Positions 16,488 to 25,027 of a stretch of DNA of 64,000 bases are shown piece by piece. The position numbers and the translations under genes are program-made. Source of the DNA: Marmoricola sp. (lineage in GTDB: Bacteria > Actinomycetota > Actinomycetes > Propionibacteriales > Nocardioidaceae); contig JAOPXK010000129.1 in assembly GCA_025965195.1 (NCBI GenBank), positions 1 through 64,000 of the forward strand, given 5' to 3'. Within the stretch, counting starts at the first letter, position 1; each line of letters opens with the position of its first letter. The notes beneath the pieces are model-generated. The model was given only the letters and a program-made list of their open reading frames with translations, had not been told where the DNA came from and did not search any database.

Positions 16488-17636
16488 TCAGGAGCACAGA
16501 CCGTTCTGATGCGCGATGGCGGCCTGCTGCTCGGTCGTCGTGCCTTTGCTGCCCGAGCCCGGCGACTTCGTCCCGGGAGTCGTGGTGCTCGCCTTGACCA
16601 CGTCGTCGTCGAACCTGCCACCGAGGGGCTTGTCGTGCTTGATCCGGTCCCAGAGCTGCGCAGCCTCGGGCTTCCACTCGACCCGGTTGATGTCGGGCGG
16701 ATAGGGCTGCCACGGCACGGTGATGAACTTGATGTTGTCGAGCCCGATGTTCTTCAGCGACGAGCCGAGCGAGGTCAGCTGGCCGAGACTCTTGAACCCG
16801 CTGTCGAGCGCGATCGACTTGGTCAGCGCATCGAGGAAGCTGTAGAGCCGGATCGGGTTGGCCAGTGTGCCGGCCGACATGACCTTCTTGATCATCGCCG
16901 CCACGAAGGTCTGCTGCCGCTTCATCCGGCCGATGTCGGAACCGTCGCCGACGCCGTACCTCTCGCGCACGTAGTTCAGGGCCTGCTCGCCACTGACCTT
17001 GTAGGTGCCGGCGGGCATGTTGATGTTGCCCGTGGGGTCGTTGATCGCCTCCGGAATGCAGACCGTCACACCATGAATCGCATCGACCATGTTGCGGAAG
17101 CCGACGAAGTCGATGACCACGAAGTGGTCGATGTGGATGCCGGTCAGCTGCTCGACGGTGCGGACGGTGCAGAGCGGACCACCGATGGCGTACGCCGCAT
17201 TGAACTGGGTCAGCCCGCCGGGATCGGTGCCCCCGCCCTTCTTGTCACAGGTGGGGCGCTGGACCATCGCATCGCGCGGGAGGCTGACGCCGTAGGCGAA
17301 CTTCCGGTTCGCGGAGATGTGCAACATGATCGTCGTGTCCGAGAGCCCGGGGGTCTGGCCACCGATGCCGACGCCGTTGGCGCCGGCCCGGGTGTCCGAT
17401 CCCATCACCAGGATCGTGAGCGGTTGCTGGGGTCCGCTGACCGGTATCTTCTTCGGCCTGTTACCGAGGTGATTGCCGATCGCGATCGAGTGGATGTTGC
17501 CCTGAAGGTGCTCGTAAGCAAGGAAGAACGCCGTCGACGCGATCACGAGAAGACAGCAGAAACCGATCAGGATGCGTCGCGCCAGCTTGTGTTTTCGGGG
17601 CAGGCGATCCCGGTGGCGTGGCTCTTCCTCGGACAA
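16488..17636 (-). CDS. LCP (LytR-CpsA-Psr) family cell-wall glycopolymer ligase
   Basis: 382 residues. One membrane helix at about 19-41 ('ARRILIGFCCLLVIASTAFF') and a large outside LCP domain: 'LTILVMGSDTRAGANGVG' (about 73-90), 'GLSDTTIMLHISANRKFAYG' with 'SLPRDAMV', 'FNAAYAIGGPLCTVRTVEQL', and 'ALNYVRERYGVGDGSDIGRM' with the catalytic-site arginines. LCP enzymes transfer glycopolymers from lipid carriers to peptidoglycan. Because an in-frame stop lies shortly upstream, the start is TTG at 17636, with GAGGG 6 bases before it. The C-terminus ends in a Ser/Thr/Gly-rich tail. Confidence 0.9.
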   Translation of the reverse strand: MSEEEPRHRDRLPRKHKLARRILIGFCCLLVIASTAFFLAYEHLQGNIHSIAIGNHLGNRPKKIPVSGPQQPLTILVMGSDTRAGANGVGIGGQTPGLSDTTIMLHISANRKFAYGVSLPRDAMVQRPTCDKKGGGTDPGGLTQFNAAYAIGGPLCTVRTVEQLTGIHIDHFVVIDFVGFRNMVDAIHGVTVCIPEAINDPTGNINMPAGTYKVSGEQALNYVRERYGVGDGSDIGRMKRQQTFVAAMIKKVMSAGTLANPIRLYSFLDALTKSIALDSGFKSLGQLTSLGSSLKNIGLDNIKFITVPWQPYPPDINRVEWKPEAAQLWDRIKHDKPLGGRFDDDVVKASTTTPGTKSPGSGSKGTTTEQQAAIAHQNGLCS

Positions 17637-17824
17637 GTTCGACCCTCAACTGATGTCTGTCGGGCCCCCGCCCTTTTCCACTGTGACCTCTTATTGTGCG
17701 ACGGGCAGCAGCATGTCCCAAATCGGGCACGGCCGCGAGGTCTCCGGAGGAGGGTGCTCGACGGGGTGGTTCCCGGCCCGGCAGGACGTGCGAAAACCGT
17801 CGGGATGCGCACCGACCGAGCGCC

Positions 17825-18538
17825 TCAGATGCGCTCGTGGCCGCGCGCGGCCCCAACAAGTGCCTCGAACAACCCGTGTTCCGTGCTGACCTCTGGATGC
17901 CACTGCACGGCGATCTGGAACCGGTCACCAGGCGCCTCCATCGCCTCGAGCAGGCCGTCATCGGCCCAGCCGACCGCGTCGAATCCGGGGTGTGTCCGCA
18001 CCGACTGATGATGATGGCAACGAACCAGTGGCCTCGGCGGCAGCGCTCCGGCGAGTCTGCTGGTCGGCGCAACCTGCACTTCCATGTCGCCGTACGCGTC
18101 ACCACCGGGGCTGTGCCGATCGTGGCCCACCAGTTCGGGGACGTGCTGGTCCAGAACTCCGCCGGCGTGCACAGCCATCACCTGCATGCCTCGGCAGACG
18201 CCGAGCGTCGGCAGATCCTGGTTGGCGGCTTCGTCGAGGAGGGCCAGCTCCCAGGCGTCCCTGCCCGGTCGCCAGCGAGTGGTGGTCGGCAACGGCTCGG
18301 CGCCGTACCGCTCGGGCTGGACATCGGCTCCGCCACTGATGACCAGCCCGTCGAGCCGTGCGACGACCGCACGGGCGGCCTCGTCATACGGGAGGGACAT
18401 CGGCAGCAACACCGGCACCCCGCCCACGGCCTCGATGGCCCGGGCATAGTCACTCGGCAACAGGTCTGCGGACGTGTCCCAGACACCCCACTGCGCCCGT
18501 TCGCGGTAGGCGCTCAGCCCGATCAGCGGTCGGTTCAC
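17825..18538 (-). CDS. puuD: Gamma-glutamyl-gamma-aminobutyrate hydrolase family (PuuD-like)
   Basis: 237 residues, class I glutamine-amidotransferase fold (peptidase C26). Seen: 'RPLIGLSAYRERAQWGVWDT' at the start, 'RLDGLVISGGADVQPERYGA', the nucleophile elbow 'PTLGVCRGMQVMAVHAGG', and the catalytic His-Glu 'QIAVQWHPEVSTEHGL'. In putrescine breakdown PuuD releases GABA from gamma-glutamyl-GABA. Start is GTG at 18538, overlapping the SDR stop by four bases (GTGA); the 73-residue N-terminal extension of the track ORF is out-of-frame SDR sequence. Part of the glnA-like/ALDH/SDR/puuD operon. Confidence 0.88.
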   Translation of the reverse strand: MNRPLIGLSAYRERAQWGVWDTSADLLPSDYARAIEAVGGVPVLLPMSLPYDEAARAVVARLDGLVISGGADVQPERYGAEPLPTTTRWRPGRDAWELALLDEAANQDLPTLGVCRGMQVMAVHAGGVLDQHVPELVGHDRHSPGGDAYGDMEVQVAPTSRLAGALPPRPLVRCHHHQSVRTHPGFDAVGWADDGLLEAMEAPGDRFQIAVQWHPEVSTEHGLFEALVGAARGHERI

Positions 18539-19302
18539 AGCGGCGTGACGTAAGCGCCAGAGATGCCTCCGTCGACCAGGAACGTGGAGGCCGTGATGAA
18601 GGACGACTCGTCGGAAGCAAGGAAGAGGACGGCGTTGGCGATCTCGGCAGGCTCTGCGAAACGGCCAACGGGCACGTGCACCAGTCGCCGGGCGGCGCGC
18701 TCGGGGTCGTTGGCGAACAGCTCCTGCAAGAGCGGCGTGTTCACGGGACCCGGACACAGGGCATTCACCCGAACGCCCTCACGCGCGAACTGCACCCCGA
18801 GCTCGCGTGACATGGACAGCACACCACCCTTCGAGGCGGAGTAGGAGATCTGCGAGGTGGCCGCTCCCATTACTGCGACGAACGACGCCGTATTGATGAT
18901 CGACCCGCTCTTCTGGTCGATCATGTAGGGCAGCGCCGCCTTGCAACACAGATAGACGCTGGTCAGGTTGACCTCCTGAACCCGGCGCCAGGCGTCCAGA
19001 TCGGTGTCCAGGATCGAAGCATCCTCGGGGGGTGAGATGCCGGCGTTGTTGAACGCGATGTCCACCGACCCGTAGGTGTCCTTGGCTGTCTTGAAGAGCG
19101 TGTCGACCTGTTCCTTGTCGGCGACATCGGTATGCACATAGCTGCCGCCGACCTCGGCGGCGATCTCTGCTCCGCGCGCGTCGTCGAGGTCGCCGATGAC
19201 GACGTTCGCGCCTTCTTCGGCGAAGCGACGGACCGTCGCGAGACCGATGCCGGAGCAGCCACCGGTGATGACGGCGGTCTTGCCCTCGATGCGTCCTGCC
19301 AT
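18535..19302 (-). CDS. SDR-family oxidoreductase
   Basis: 255 residues, classical short-chain dehydrogenase. Cofactor motif 'TAVITGGCSGIGLATVRRFA', 'DIAFNNAGIS' (NNAG), catalytic 'YSASKGGVLSMSRELGV' (YxxxK) and 'ALCPGPVNTPLL' with C-terminal 'FITASTFLVDGGISGAYVTP'. Asp at the end of beta-2 ('VVIGDLDDARG') favours NAD over NADP. Sits between aldehyde dehydrogenase and puuD in one operon; it may take an alcohol or amino-alcohol intermediate, but the substrate is not readable. Confidence 0.88.
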   Translation of the reverse strand: MAGRIEGKTAVITGGCSGIGLATVRRFAEEGANVVIGDLDDARGAEIAAEVGGSYVHTDVADKEQVDTLFKTAKDTYGSVDIAFNNAGISPPEDASILDTDLDAWRRVQEVNLTSVYLCCKAALPYMIDQKSGSIINTASFVAVMGAATSQISYSASKGGVLSMSRELGVQFAREGVRVNALCPGPVNTPLLQELFANDPERAARRLVHVPVGRFAEPAEIANAVLFLASDESSFITASTFLVDGGISGAYVTPL

Positions 19303-19329
19303 TTTGTCTTGCTCCTCTTGGTGAAGTGG

Positions 19330-20691
19330 CTACTCGTTGCTGATGAAGACGTTCTTGACATCGGTGAACGAATGCGGGGCATCGGGCCCCAGCTCTCGAC
19401 CGATCCCCGACTGCTTGAAGCCACCGAACGGGGTCCAGTACCGCACCGACGAATGGGAGTTGACGCTCAAGGCACCGGCCTCGACCCCCCGCGAGACGCG
19501 CAACGCGCGCCCGACGTCCCTGGTGAAGATCGAACCCGACAGCCCGAAGTCCGAGTCGTTGGCAAGCGCGATCGCTTCCTCCTCGTCGTCGAAGGGCATG
19601 ACGGCAACAACCGGTCCGAAGACCTCCTCACGCCAGATCCGCTGTTGGGTCGACTCGGCAAGCACGACTGCCGGGGCGACCCAGAAGCCCGGACCGTCAG
19701 GCTTGTGGCCGGAGAAGGCGACCTCGACCTCGTCGAGGAAACCCTGCACCGTGCTCCGCTGCCCCGCGGAGATGAGTGGGCCCATCTCGCTGCTGCGATC
19801 GCTGGGGTCGAGCACCTTGACGCCCTCGACTGCAGGTCGGAGCAGCGAGATGAACTCGTCGTACACCGAGCGCTGGACGAGGATCCGCGAGCGCGCGCAG
19901 CAGTCTTGTCCGGCATTGTCGAAGACTGCGTAGGGTGCGCTGGCCGCAGCCTTGGCGATGTCCGCGTCAGCGAAGATGATGTTGGCGCTCTTGCCGCCCA
20001 GCTCGAGGGTCACCCGCTTCACCCGGTCCGCGCAGCCGGCCATGATTCGCTTGCCGACCTCGGTCGAACCGGTGAAGCAGACCTTGCGGACCGCTGGATG
20101 GGTCACGAAGCGCTCCCCCACGATCGAGCCCCTGCCCGGGATCACCGAGAAGACTCCCTCTGCCAGACCGGCCTCGCGACCCAGCTCACCGAGTCGGATC
20201 GCGGTGAGCGGCGTGAGCTCAGCGGGCTTCAGTACGACGGTGTTGCCGGCCGCCAGTGCCGGCGCGAATCCCCAGCCAGCGATCGGCATCGGAAAGTTCC
20301 ACGGCACGATGATTCCCACCACGCCCAGTGGTTCATGGAAGGTGACGTCGATGCCACCTGGTACGGGGATCTGGTGGCCGATCAGTCGCTCGGGAGCGGC
20401 TGAGTAGTAGTTGAGGACGTCGCGGACGTTGGCTGCCTCCCACGTCGCGTTTCCCCAGGTGTGACCGGAGTTGCGCACCTCGAGCTCCGCGAGCTCCTCG
20501 ACATGCTCGTCAACGAGCGCTGCGAATCGCCGCAGCAGACGCGCCCTTTCGCCCGGTGCAAGGTCCCGCCAGGACGGGAACGCCTCGACTGCCCGTTCGA
20601 TCGCGGCATCTGTGGCTGCGATGTCGGCCATGTCGACGTCAACGACTGGTTGCTCGGTGGCCGGATTCACCACCGTGTAGGTGTTGCTCAT
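19330..20691 (-). CDS. NAD(P)-dependent aldehyde dehydrogenase (PuuC-like role)
   Basis: 453 residues. Oxidises an aldehyde to the acid, probably gamma-glutamyl-gamma-aminobutyraldehyde or a related amino-aldehyde given its neighbours. Motifs: 'VPWNFPMPIAGWGFAPALAA' (cofactor site), 'VCFTGSTEVGKRIM', general-base 'VTLELGGKSANIIF' and catalytic-Cys 'DNAGQDCCARSRILVQ'. C-terminal 'SHSSVRYWTPFGGFKQSGIG' is typical. ATG at 20691 is preferred over GTG at 20703 because GAGGAG lies just before the ATG; the GTG overlaps the GS-like stop codon. Confidence 0.88.
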   Translation of the reverse strand: MSNTYTVVNPATEQPVVDVDMADIAATDAAIERAVEAFPSWRDLAPGERARLLRRFAALVDEHVEELAELEVRNSGHTWGNATWEAANVRDVLNYYSAAPERLIGHQIPVPGGIDVTFHEPLGVVGIIVPWNFPMPIAGWGFAPALAAGNTVVLKPAELTPLTAIRLGELGREAGLAEGVFSVIPGRGSIVGERFVTHPAVRKVCFTGSTEVGKRIMAGCADRVKRVTLELGGKSANIIFADADIAKAAASAPYAVFDNAGQDCCARSRILVQRSVYDEFISLLRPAVEGVKVLDPSDRSSEMGPLISAGQRSTVQGFLDEVEVAFSGHKPDGPGFWVAPAVVLAESTQQRIWREEVFGPVVAVMPFDDEEEAIALANDSDFGLSGSIFTRDVGRALRVSRGVEAGALSVNSHSSVRYWTPFGGFKQSGIGRELGPDAPHSFTDVKNVFISNE

Positions 20692-20699
20692 GCTGCTCC

Positions 20700-22076
20700 T
20701 CACATCCGTTCGAAGCCACGGCGCAGCTCCCAGTCGGTGACGACGGCGCCGAAGGCCGCCAGCTCCACGTCGGCCATGTTCGTGTAGTGCTCGACGACTT
20801 CATCACCGAACGCCGCCCGGGCGACCTCTGAGGACGCGAAAGCCCCGCGGGCATCACGCAGGGAGCCTGGGACCCTTGGGCGGCCAGAGGTGTATGCGTT
20901 GCCAGCCAGGGCGGGTTCCAGGGCGAGCTCCTTCTCGATGCCATGCAGCCCACCAGCAAGCATCGCGGCCAGGGCGAGGTAGGGGTTCACGTCGCCACCG
21001 GGGACCCGGTTCTCCATCCGCGCTCCGGCACCTCGCCCGACCAGACGTACGGCGCAGGACCGGTTGTCCTCACCCCACGCGATCGTCGTCGGCGCGAACG
21101 ACCCGTCAGCGAAACGCTTGTAGGAGTTGATGTTCGGCGCGTAGAGCAGGGTCAGGTCCGGCATCGTCGCCAGCACCCCGGCCACGAAGTGGTCGTACAG
21201 GGCAGTGCGCTTGCCCGCCCCGTCGTCCCAGAACACGACCGACCCGTCGATCCCGCGCAGCGACAGGTGGATGTGGCATGAGTTGCCCTCGCGCTGGTCG
21301 TACTTGGCCATGAACGTCAATGACTTGCCGTGCAGTGCGGCGATCTCCTTCGCCGCTGTCTTGTAGACGGCGTGGTTGTCCGCGGTGACCAGCGCGTCGT
21401 CGTAGACGAAACCGATCTCGTGCTGTCCGAAGTTGCACTCACCCTTGGAGCCCTCGACGTTCATGCCGGCGGAGTACATGGTGTTGCGGATGTCGCGCAG
21501 CAGTGGCTCCACCCGGGTGCCGCCGACGATCGAGTAGTCGACGTTGTACTGGTTGGCCGGGGTAAGCCCCTGGTAGCGCGCCTCGAACGCCGCTTCATAG
21601 GTGTCCTCGAACACGATGAACTCCAGCTCGGTGCCGGCGAATGCGGTGAACCCGAGCTTCGCGGCCCGAACCATCTGCTGCTTGAGAATGGTCCGCGGTG
21701 ACTGCAGAACCGGTGAGCGGTCGGGCCAGGCCAGGTCGCACTGCACCATCGCGGTCGCAGGCAGGTGGGTCAGCAGCCGCAGCGTGTCGAGGTCGAGGAC
21801 GAACCCCATGTCGCCGTAGCCACGGTCCCAGGACGTCATCGCATAGCCCGCGACGGTGTTCATGTCGATGTCGACGCCGAGCAGGTAGTTGCAGCCCTCG
21901 GTGCCCTGCTCGAGGGCGATGTCGAGGAAGTACCGGGCGTGCAGCCGCTTGCCCTGCAGACGTCCTTGCATGTCGGTGAAGGCGACCACCACCGTGTCGA
22001 TACCCCCCGAGTCGATCGCCGTGGTGAGCTGATCGATGGTCAGGTGGCGGTCGTTCCGTGTGGCCGTCTCGCTCAT
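20700..22076 (-). CDS. puuA: Glutamine synthetase-like gamma-glutamylpolyamine synthetase
   Basis: 458 residues from ATG at 22076 (MSETATRNDRHLT). GS family, group PuuA/GlnA3-GlnA4: 'VVVAFTDMQGRLQGKRLHAR' replaces the usual GS N-terminus, then 'GTELEFIVFEDTYEAAFEA' (metal-binding Glu), 'GMNVEGSKGECNFGQHEIGF', 'HGKSLTFMAKYDQREGNSCH' with 'IHLSL', and 'ENRVPGGDVNPYLALAAML'. These proteins ligate glutamate to putrescine or other amines, not ammonia. First gene of the four-gene minus-strand operon whose products fit the gamma-glutamylated putrescine route; the oxidase step is missing from the operon itself. Ethanolamine or spermidine are alternative substrates. Confidence 0.85.
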   Translation of the reverse strand: MSETATRNDRHLTIDQLTTAIDSGGIDTVVVAFTDMQGRLQGKRLHARYFLDIALEQGTEGCNYLLGVDIDMNTVAGYAMTSWDRGYGDMGFVLDLDTLRLLTHLPATAMVQCDLAWPDRSPVLQSPRTILKQQMVRAAKLGFTAFAGTELEFIVFEDTYEAAFEARYQGLTPANQYNVDYSIVGGTRVEPLLRDIRNTMYSAGMNVEGSKGECNFGQHEIGFVYDDALVTADNHAVYKTAAKEIAALHGKSLTFMAKYDQREGNSCHIHLSLRGIDGSVVFWDDGAGKRTALYDHFVAGVLATMPDLTLLYAPNINSYKRFADGSFAPTTIAWGEDNRSCAVRLVGRGAGARMENRVPGGDVNPYLALAAMLAGGLHGIEKELALEPALAGNAYTSGRPRVPGSLRDARGAFASSEVARAAFGDEVVEHYTNMADVELAAFGAVVTDWELRRGFERM

Positions 22077-22354
22077 CGTGGTGTTTCCCTTCGCTTCTCC
22101 AGAACGACCGAGCAATCCCGATGCGACGTGCCCGAGGCGATCGGTTGAACCCTCGGGTCACCCGCGATCGTGACACCTCTCCTGCTCGAGGCCCGGGACC
22201 CCCGCCCATTCGCGGTCGAAAGCCGCACGACGCTTGAACGTCATCCTGAACTCTCCCACTCCGAGGCGGAGTGCCCACTGAGCTGGATCGAGAGGTGATC
22301 ACTAGACTGACCGCTGGCGTTCGGTGGTTTTCGGCCGGTAAGTCCGCACGTCCC

Positions 22355-22427
22355 GCCCCAGTAGCTCAGTGGATAGAGCAGCCGCCTCCTAAGCGAAAGG
22401 TCGCCAGTTCGACTCTGGCCTGGGGCA
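22355..22427 (+). tRNA. tRNA-Arg (anticodon CCT)
   Basis: 73-mer starting GCCCCAGTAGCTCAGTGGAT; acceptor GCCCCAG pairs with CTGGGGC, D arm and T arm (GCCAG/CTGGC) are complete. Loop CTCCTAA gives anticodon CCT (AGG codons). The anticodon stem pairs CGC with GCG, but its two outer pairs (27-43, 28-42) read G-A and C-A, leaving only three pairs. CCA is not fully encoded (CCT follows). Confidence 0.88.
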
Positions 22428-22454
22428 CCTTGCGTCATTTCCCACCTCGCCGGA

Positions 22455-22925
22455 TCAGCTCGCCAGCGCGTCCTGGGCGGCCGCAATCACGCGGGTCAGC
22501 GTGGCATGCATGTCACGCAGGTCGCTGAGGGGCAGACCGATCCGCTCCACGATCGCGCCCGGCACCTTCAGCGCCTCCTTGCGCAGCGCCCGACCCTTCT
22601 CGGTCAGCACGATCGCCAGCGAACGCTCGTCGCCGGCGTCTCGATCACGTCGGACGAGACCCGCAGCCTCGAGTCGCTTCACGAGCGGGGAGAGCGTCCC
22701 GGGATCCAGCTGCAGCATCCCGCTCAGGTCCTTGACCGACACCGGCTCGTGCTGCCAGAGGGCGAGCATCACCAGGTACTGCGGGTGGGTGAGGCCCATC
22801 GGCTCGAGGACCGGCTTGTAGACCGCGACCACGGATCGCGCAGCAACCGAGAGGGCGAAGCAGACCTGTTCCTCCAGGGCGAGCGGGTTGGTCTCGGACG
22901 GGCCTGCGGCTGTTGTGGACCTCAT
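22455..22925 (-). CDS. OhrR-like MarR-family regulator (peroxide-sensing type)
   Basis: 156 residues, winged-helix dimer. 'LEEQVCFALSVAARSVVAVY' aligns with the OhrR start, placing Cys22 at the reactive, peroxide-sensing position; 'LTHPQYLVMLALWQHEPVSV', 'LDPGTLSPLVKRLEAAGLVR' (recognition helix) and 'DAGDERSLAIVLTEKGRAL' (wing) complete the family pattern. It is divergent from a rhodanese gene, and two palindromes between them are probable operators, so it likely represses itself and the sulfurtransferase until oxidised. A classic ohr target gene is not adjacent, which is unusual. Confidence 0.82.
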   Translation of the reverse strand: MRSTTAAGPSETNPLALEEQVCFALSVAARSVVAVYKPVLEPMGLTHPQYLVMLALWQHEPVSVKDLSGMLQLDPGTLSPLVKRLEAAGLVRRDRDAGDERSLAIVLTEKGRALRKEALKVPGAIVERIGLPLSDLRDMHATLTRVIAAAQDALAS

Positions 22926-22935
22926 CTGGCGAGCC

Positions 22936-22973
22936 TACCAATCGTTGGTACCCTAATGATTGGTACACCAATC
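22936..22973. promoter_or_regulatory. Two palindromic MarR/OhrR operators between divergent genes
   Basis: TACCAATCGTTGGTA (22936-22950) has 6-base arms; GATTGGTACACCAATC (22958-22973) has 7-base arms. Both share the half-site ATTGGT/ACCAAT and lie between the OhrR-like start (22925) and the sulfurtransferase start (22988). Confidence 0.75.
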
Positions 22974-22987
22974 CTTAGGAGAAACCG

Positions 22988-23812
22988 ATGAGCCGCAACG
23001 ACGTACTGGTGGATGGCGACTGGGTCGAGAAGCATCTCTACGAGCCGGGCATCGTCCTGGTCGAGGTCGACGAGGACAGCCATGCCTACTACGACAACCA
23101 CATCCCGGGCGCGGTCGCGCTCGACTGGCGAGGCGACCTGCAGCACCAGACCCGAAGAGACTTCGTCGACCGCGCCGGCTTCGAGTCGCTGCTGTCGGAG
23201 AAGGGAATCAGCAACGACGACACGGTCGTGCTGTACGGCGGGAACAACAACTGGTTCGCGGCATACGCCTACTGGTACTTCAAGGTCTACGGGCACGCCG
23301 ATGTCCGCCTCCTCGACGGTGGCCGCAAGCGCTGGGAGCTCGACGGCCGGCCCCTCGGTGCCGAGGTGGTCGCTCGCCCCGAGGCGACCTATGTGGCCCG
23401 CACCGCCGACCCCACCATCCGGGTCCTCCGAGACGAGGTCGTTGCCTCGATCGGCGCGAAGAACATCGTTGACGTCCGCTCGCCGCAGGAGTTCTCCGGA
23501 GAGATCCTCGCACCGGCGCATTTCCCGCAGGAGCAGCCCCAGGTCCGGGGGCACGTGCCCACCGCGGTCAACGTCCCCTGGTCGAAGGCCGCCGCGGACG
23601 ACGGCTGCTTCCTCCCCGATGACGAGCTGCGGGCACTGTACGCGGACCTCGAACCCGCGCGTGACACCATCGTCTACTGCCGGATCGGCGAGCGCAGCGC
23701 GCACACCTGGTTCGTGCTGCACGAGCTGCTGGGCTTCACCAACGTCAAGAACTACGACGGCTCCTGGGTCGAGTACGGATCGCTGGTCGGCGTACCGGTG
23801 GAGGTCTCCTGA
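22988..23812 (+). CDS. sseA: Thiosulfate/3-mercaptopyruvate sulfurtransferase (double rhodanese)
   Basis: 274 residues, two rhodanese domains. The first (residues about 5-125) contains 'YDNHIPGAVALDWRGDLQ' but no catalytic Cys; the second (about 140-274) has 'NIVDVRSPQEFSGEILAPAH' and the active-site loop 'TIVYCRIGERSAHTW' with Cys near 232. CRxGERS is the thiosulfate-sulfurtransferase type loop. It moves sulfane sulfur to cyanide or thiols and is often tied to sulfur or oxidant stress, in line with its OhrR-like divergent neighbour. ATG has AGGAGA 7 bases upstream. Confidence 0.92.
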   Translation: MSRNDVLVDGDWVEKHLYEPGIVLVEVDEDSHAYYDNHIPGAVALDWRGDLQHQTRRDFVDRAGFESLLSEKGISNDDTVVLYGGNNNWFAAYAYWYFKVYGHADVRLLDGGRKRWELDGRPLGAEVVARPEATYVARTADPTIRVLRDEVVASIGAKNIVDVRSPQEFSGEILAPAHFPQEQPQVRGHVPTAVNVPWSKAAADDGCFLPDDELRALYADLEPARDTIVYCRIGERSAHTWFVLHELLGFTNVKNYDGSWVEYGSLVGVPVEVS

Positions 23813-23951
23813 GCGACAGGTGTCACCGACTGCCAGCACGGCTGCCGAAGAAATTTGCGTGTTCCTGAAACAACCGGGCCCTGTCGTGGCATGTACGGGT
23901 GTCACATCCACCCAACCAAAGGTTATTGATGACTAACCAGATGGACCGCCT

Positions 23952-24506
23952 GTGAAGTCCGATGCGGAACTCATCGCCGCGTCCGGGCACGACCCAGACG
24001 CCTTTCGGCAGCTCTACGACCGTCATGCGGCACCGGTGCATGGCTTCTTGCTGCGTCGAACCCGAGACCCCGATGCAGCCATGGATCTCACGGCAGAGAC
24101 CTTCGCCCAGGTCTGGTCGTCCCGACACCGCTTCAGCGACCAGAAGGACGGCTCCGCAGCCGGCTGGGTCTTCGGGATCGCACGGAACGTGTTGTCACGC
24201 TCGGCACGAGAGCGCCGAATGGTCCGCGCCGCCACCGAGGCCCTTGGGCTGGTGCGGCCCGAATCCGGAGCGATGCCGGATGACTCCTGGACGGAGGGTC
24301 TCGAGGCTGACCTCGAGCGAGCTCTCGCAGACCTACCGGAGTCACAGCGTCAGGCACTCGAGCTGAGGATCCTGGCCGACCAGCCCTACCAGGCAGTGGC
24401 AGCTCAACTCGACTGCTCGCCCACCGCCGCTCGCATCCGAGTGTCTCGGGGGCTCTCCCACATGCGTCGGTCCCTCAACGTCGTCCCGTCAACGAAGGAA
24501 ATCTGA
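23952..24506 (+). CDS. ECF-type RNA polymerase sigma factor
   Basis: 184 residues. Region 2: 'DAFRQLYDRHAAPVHGFLLR' and 'AMDLTAETFAQVWSSRHRFS', with 'AGWVFGIARNVLSRSARER' (2.4). Region 4: 'ALADLPESQRQALELRILAD' and HTH 'PYQAVAAQLDCSPTAARIRV'. GTG start at 23952. Its stop codon overlaps the ATG of a membrane-protein gene (TGATG), the usual position of an anti-sigma partner. The 139-base upstream gap contains GAAAC (about 23877), possibly a -35-like autoregulatory element, but a matching -10 is not certain. Confidence 0.9.
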   Translation: MKSDAELIAASGHDPDAFRQLYDRHAAPVHGFLLRRTRDPDAAMDLTAETFAQVWSSRHRFSDQKDGSAAGWVFGIARNVLSRSARERRMVRAATEALGLVRPESGAMPDDSWTEGLEADLERALADLPESQRQALELRILADQPYQAVAAQLDCSPTAARIRVSRGLSHMRRSLNVVPSTKEI

Positions 24507-25009
24507 TGAACACCAACCTCCGCACTGATCTTGCCCGTCTCGGCGACCAGCTCGAGCACGCCGTTGCCGTGCAGATTGGCGGTTCGATCGCCAGTCGGCG
24601 CAGGCGCAAGCTTCGCTCTCGCACCACGATTGCGGGCCTGGTCGTCGTTGGCGTCCTTGGCACTGCCGGCGCTGCCGCTGCGGCCGTGTCGCTGCTCTCG
24701 ACGACCAGCGTTGAACACGGCATGCCTGGAAGCACGCAGATCTTCGTCGGCACGGACCCGACCTGCACGACCAAGGATCACCAGACCTTCGACTGCACCC
24801 TTGGCAAGTCTCCCGGGAACGCGCTCGCCGACTGGACCGGCACGAAGGAGTCGTTCAACGACGATCAGAACAACGTCGCCGGCGGGTGCGTCGGCTTGAA
24901 CAAGGCCGGCACGAAATGGACCTGCTATGCGGGCCAGCTAGCCGTGGACAAGCAGACGATCGGCCCGGCGCTCCTTGGGGTTCACAGTTCTGGACCCGCT
25001 GTCGGCTGA
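24506..25009 (+). CDS. Single-pass membrane protein, candidate sigma-factor partner
   Basis: 167 residues, family not recognised. A basic inside segment ('SIASRRRRKLRSRTTIAG') precedes one membrane helix at about 41-63 ('GLVVVGVLGTAGAAAAAVSL'), then an outside domain with four cysteines ('PTCTTKDHQTFDCTLGKS' and 'GGCVGLNKAGTKWTCYAG') that may form two disulfides. No zinc-binding HxxxCxxC anti-sigma motif is present. Translational overlap with the ECF gene (TGATG) suggests regulation or sensing linked to that sigma factor. Confidence 0.7.
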   Translation: MNTNLRTDLARLGDQLEHAVAVQIGGSIASRRRRKLRSRTTIAGLVVVGVLGTAGAAAAAVSLLSTTSVEHGMPGSTQIFVGTDPTCTTKDHQTFDCTLGKSPGNALADWTGTKESFNDDQNNVAGGCVGLNKAGTKWTCYAGQLAVDKQTIGPALLGVHSSGPAVG

Positions 25010-25027
25010 TACAGGTCGGTAGTCCTT

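Noticed and set aside
14982-18008. 1008-residue plus-strand ORF
   Set aside because: It runs antisense through the amine oxidase and LCP genes and into puuD, is rich in R, H, D and V from reversed GC-rich codons and has no family motif.
22241-22486. 81-residue minus-strand ORF over the tRNA-Arg
   Set aside because: The QSRTGDLSLRRRLLYPLSYWG type peptide is a well-known artefact of translating tRNA genes.
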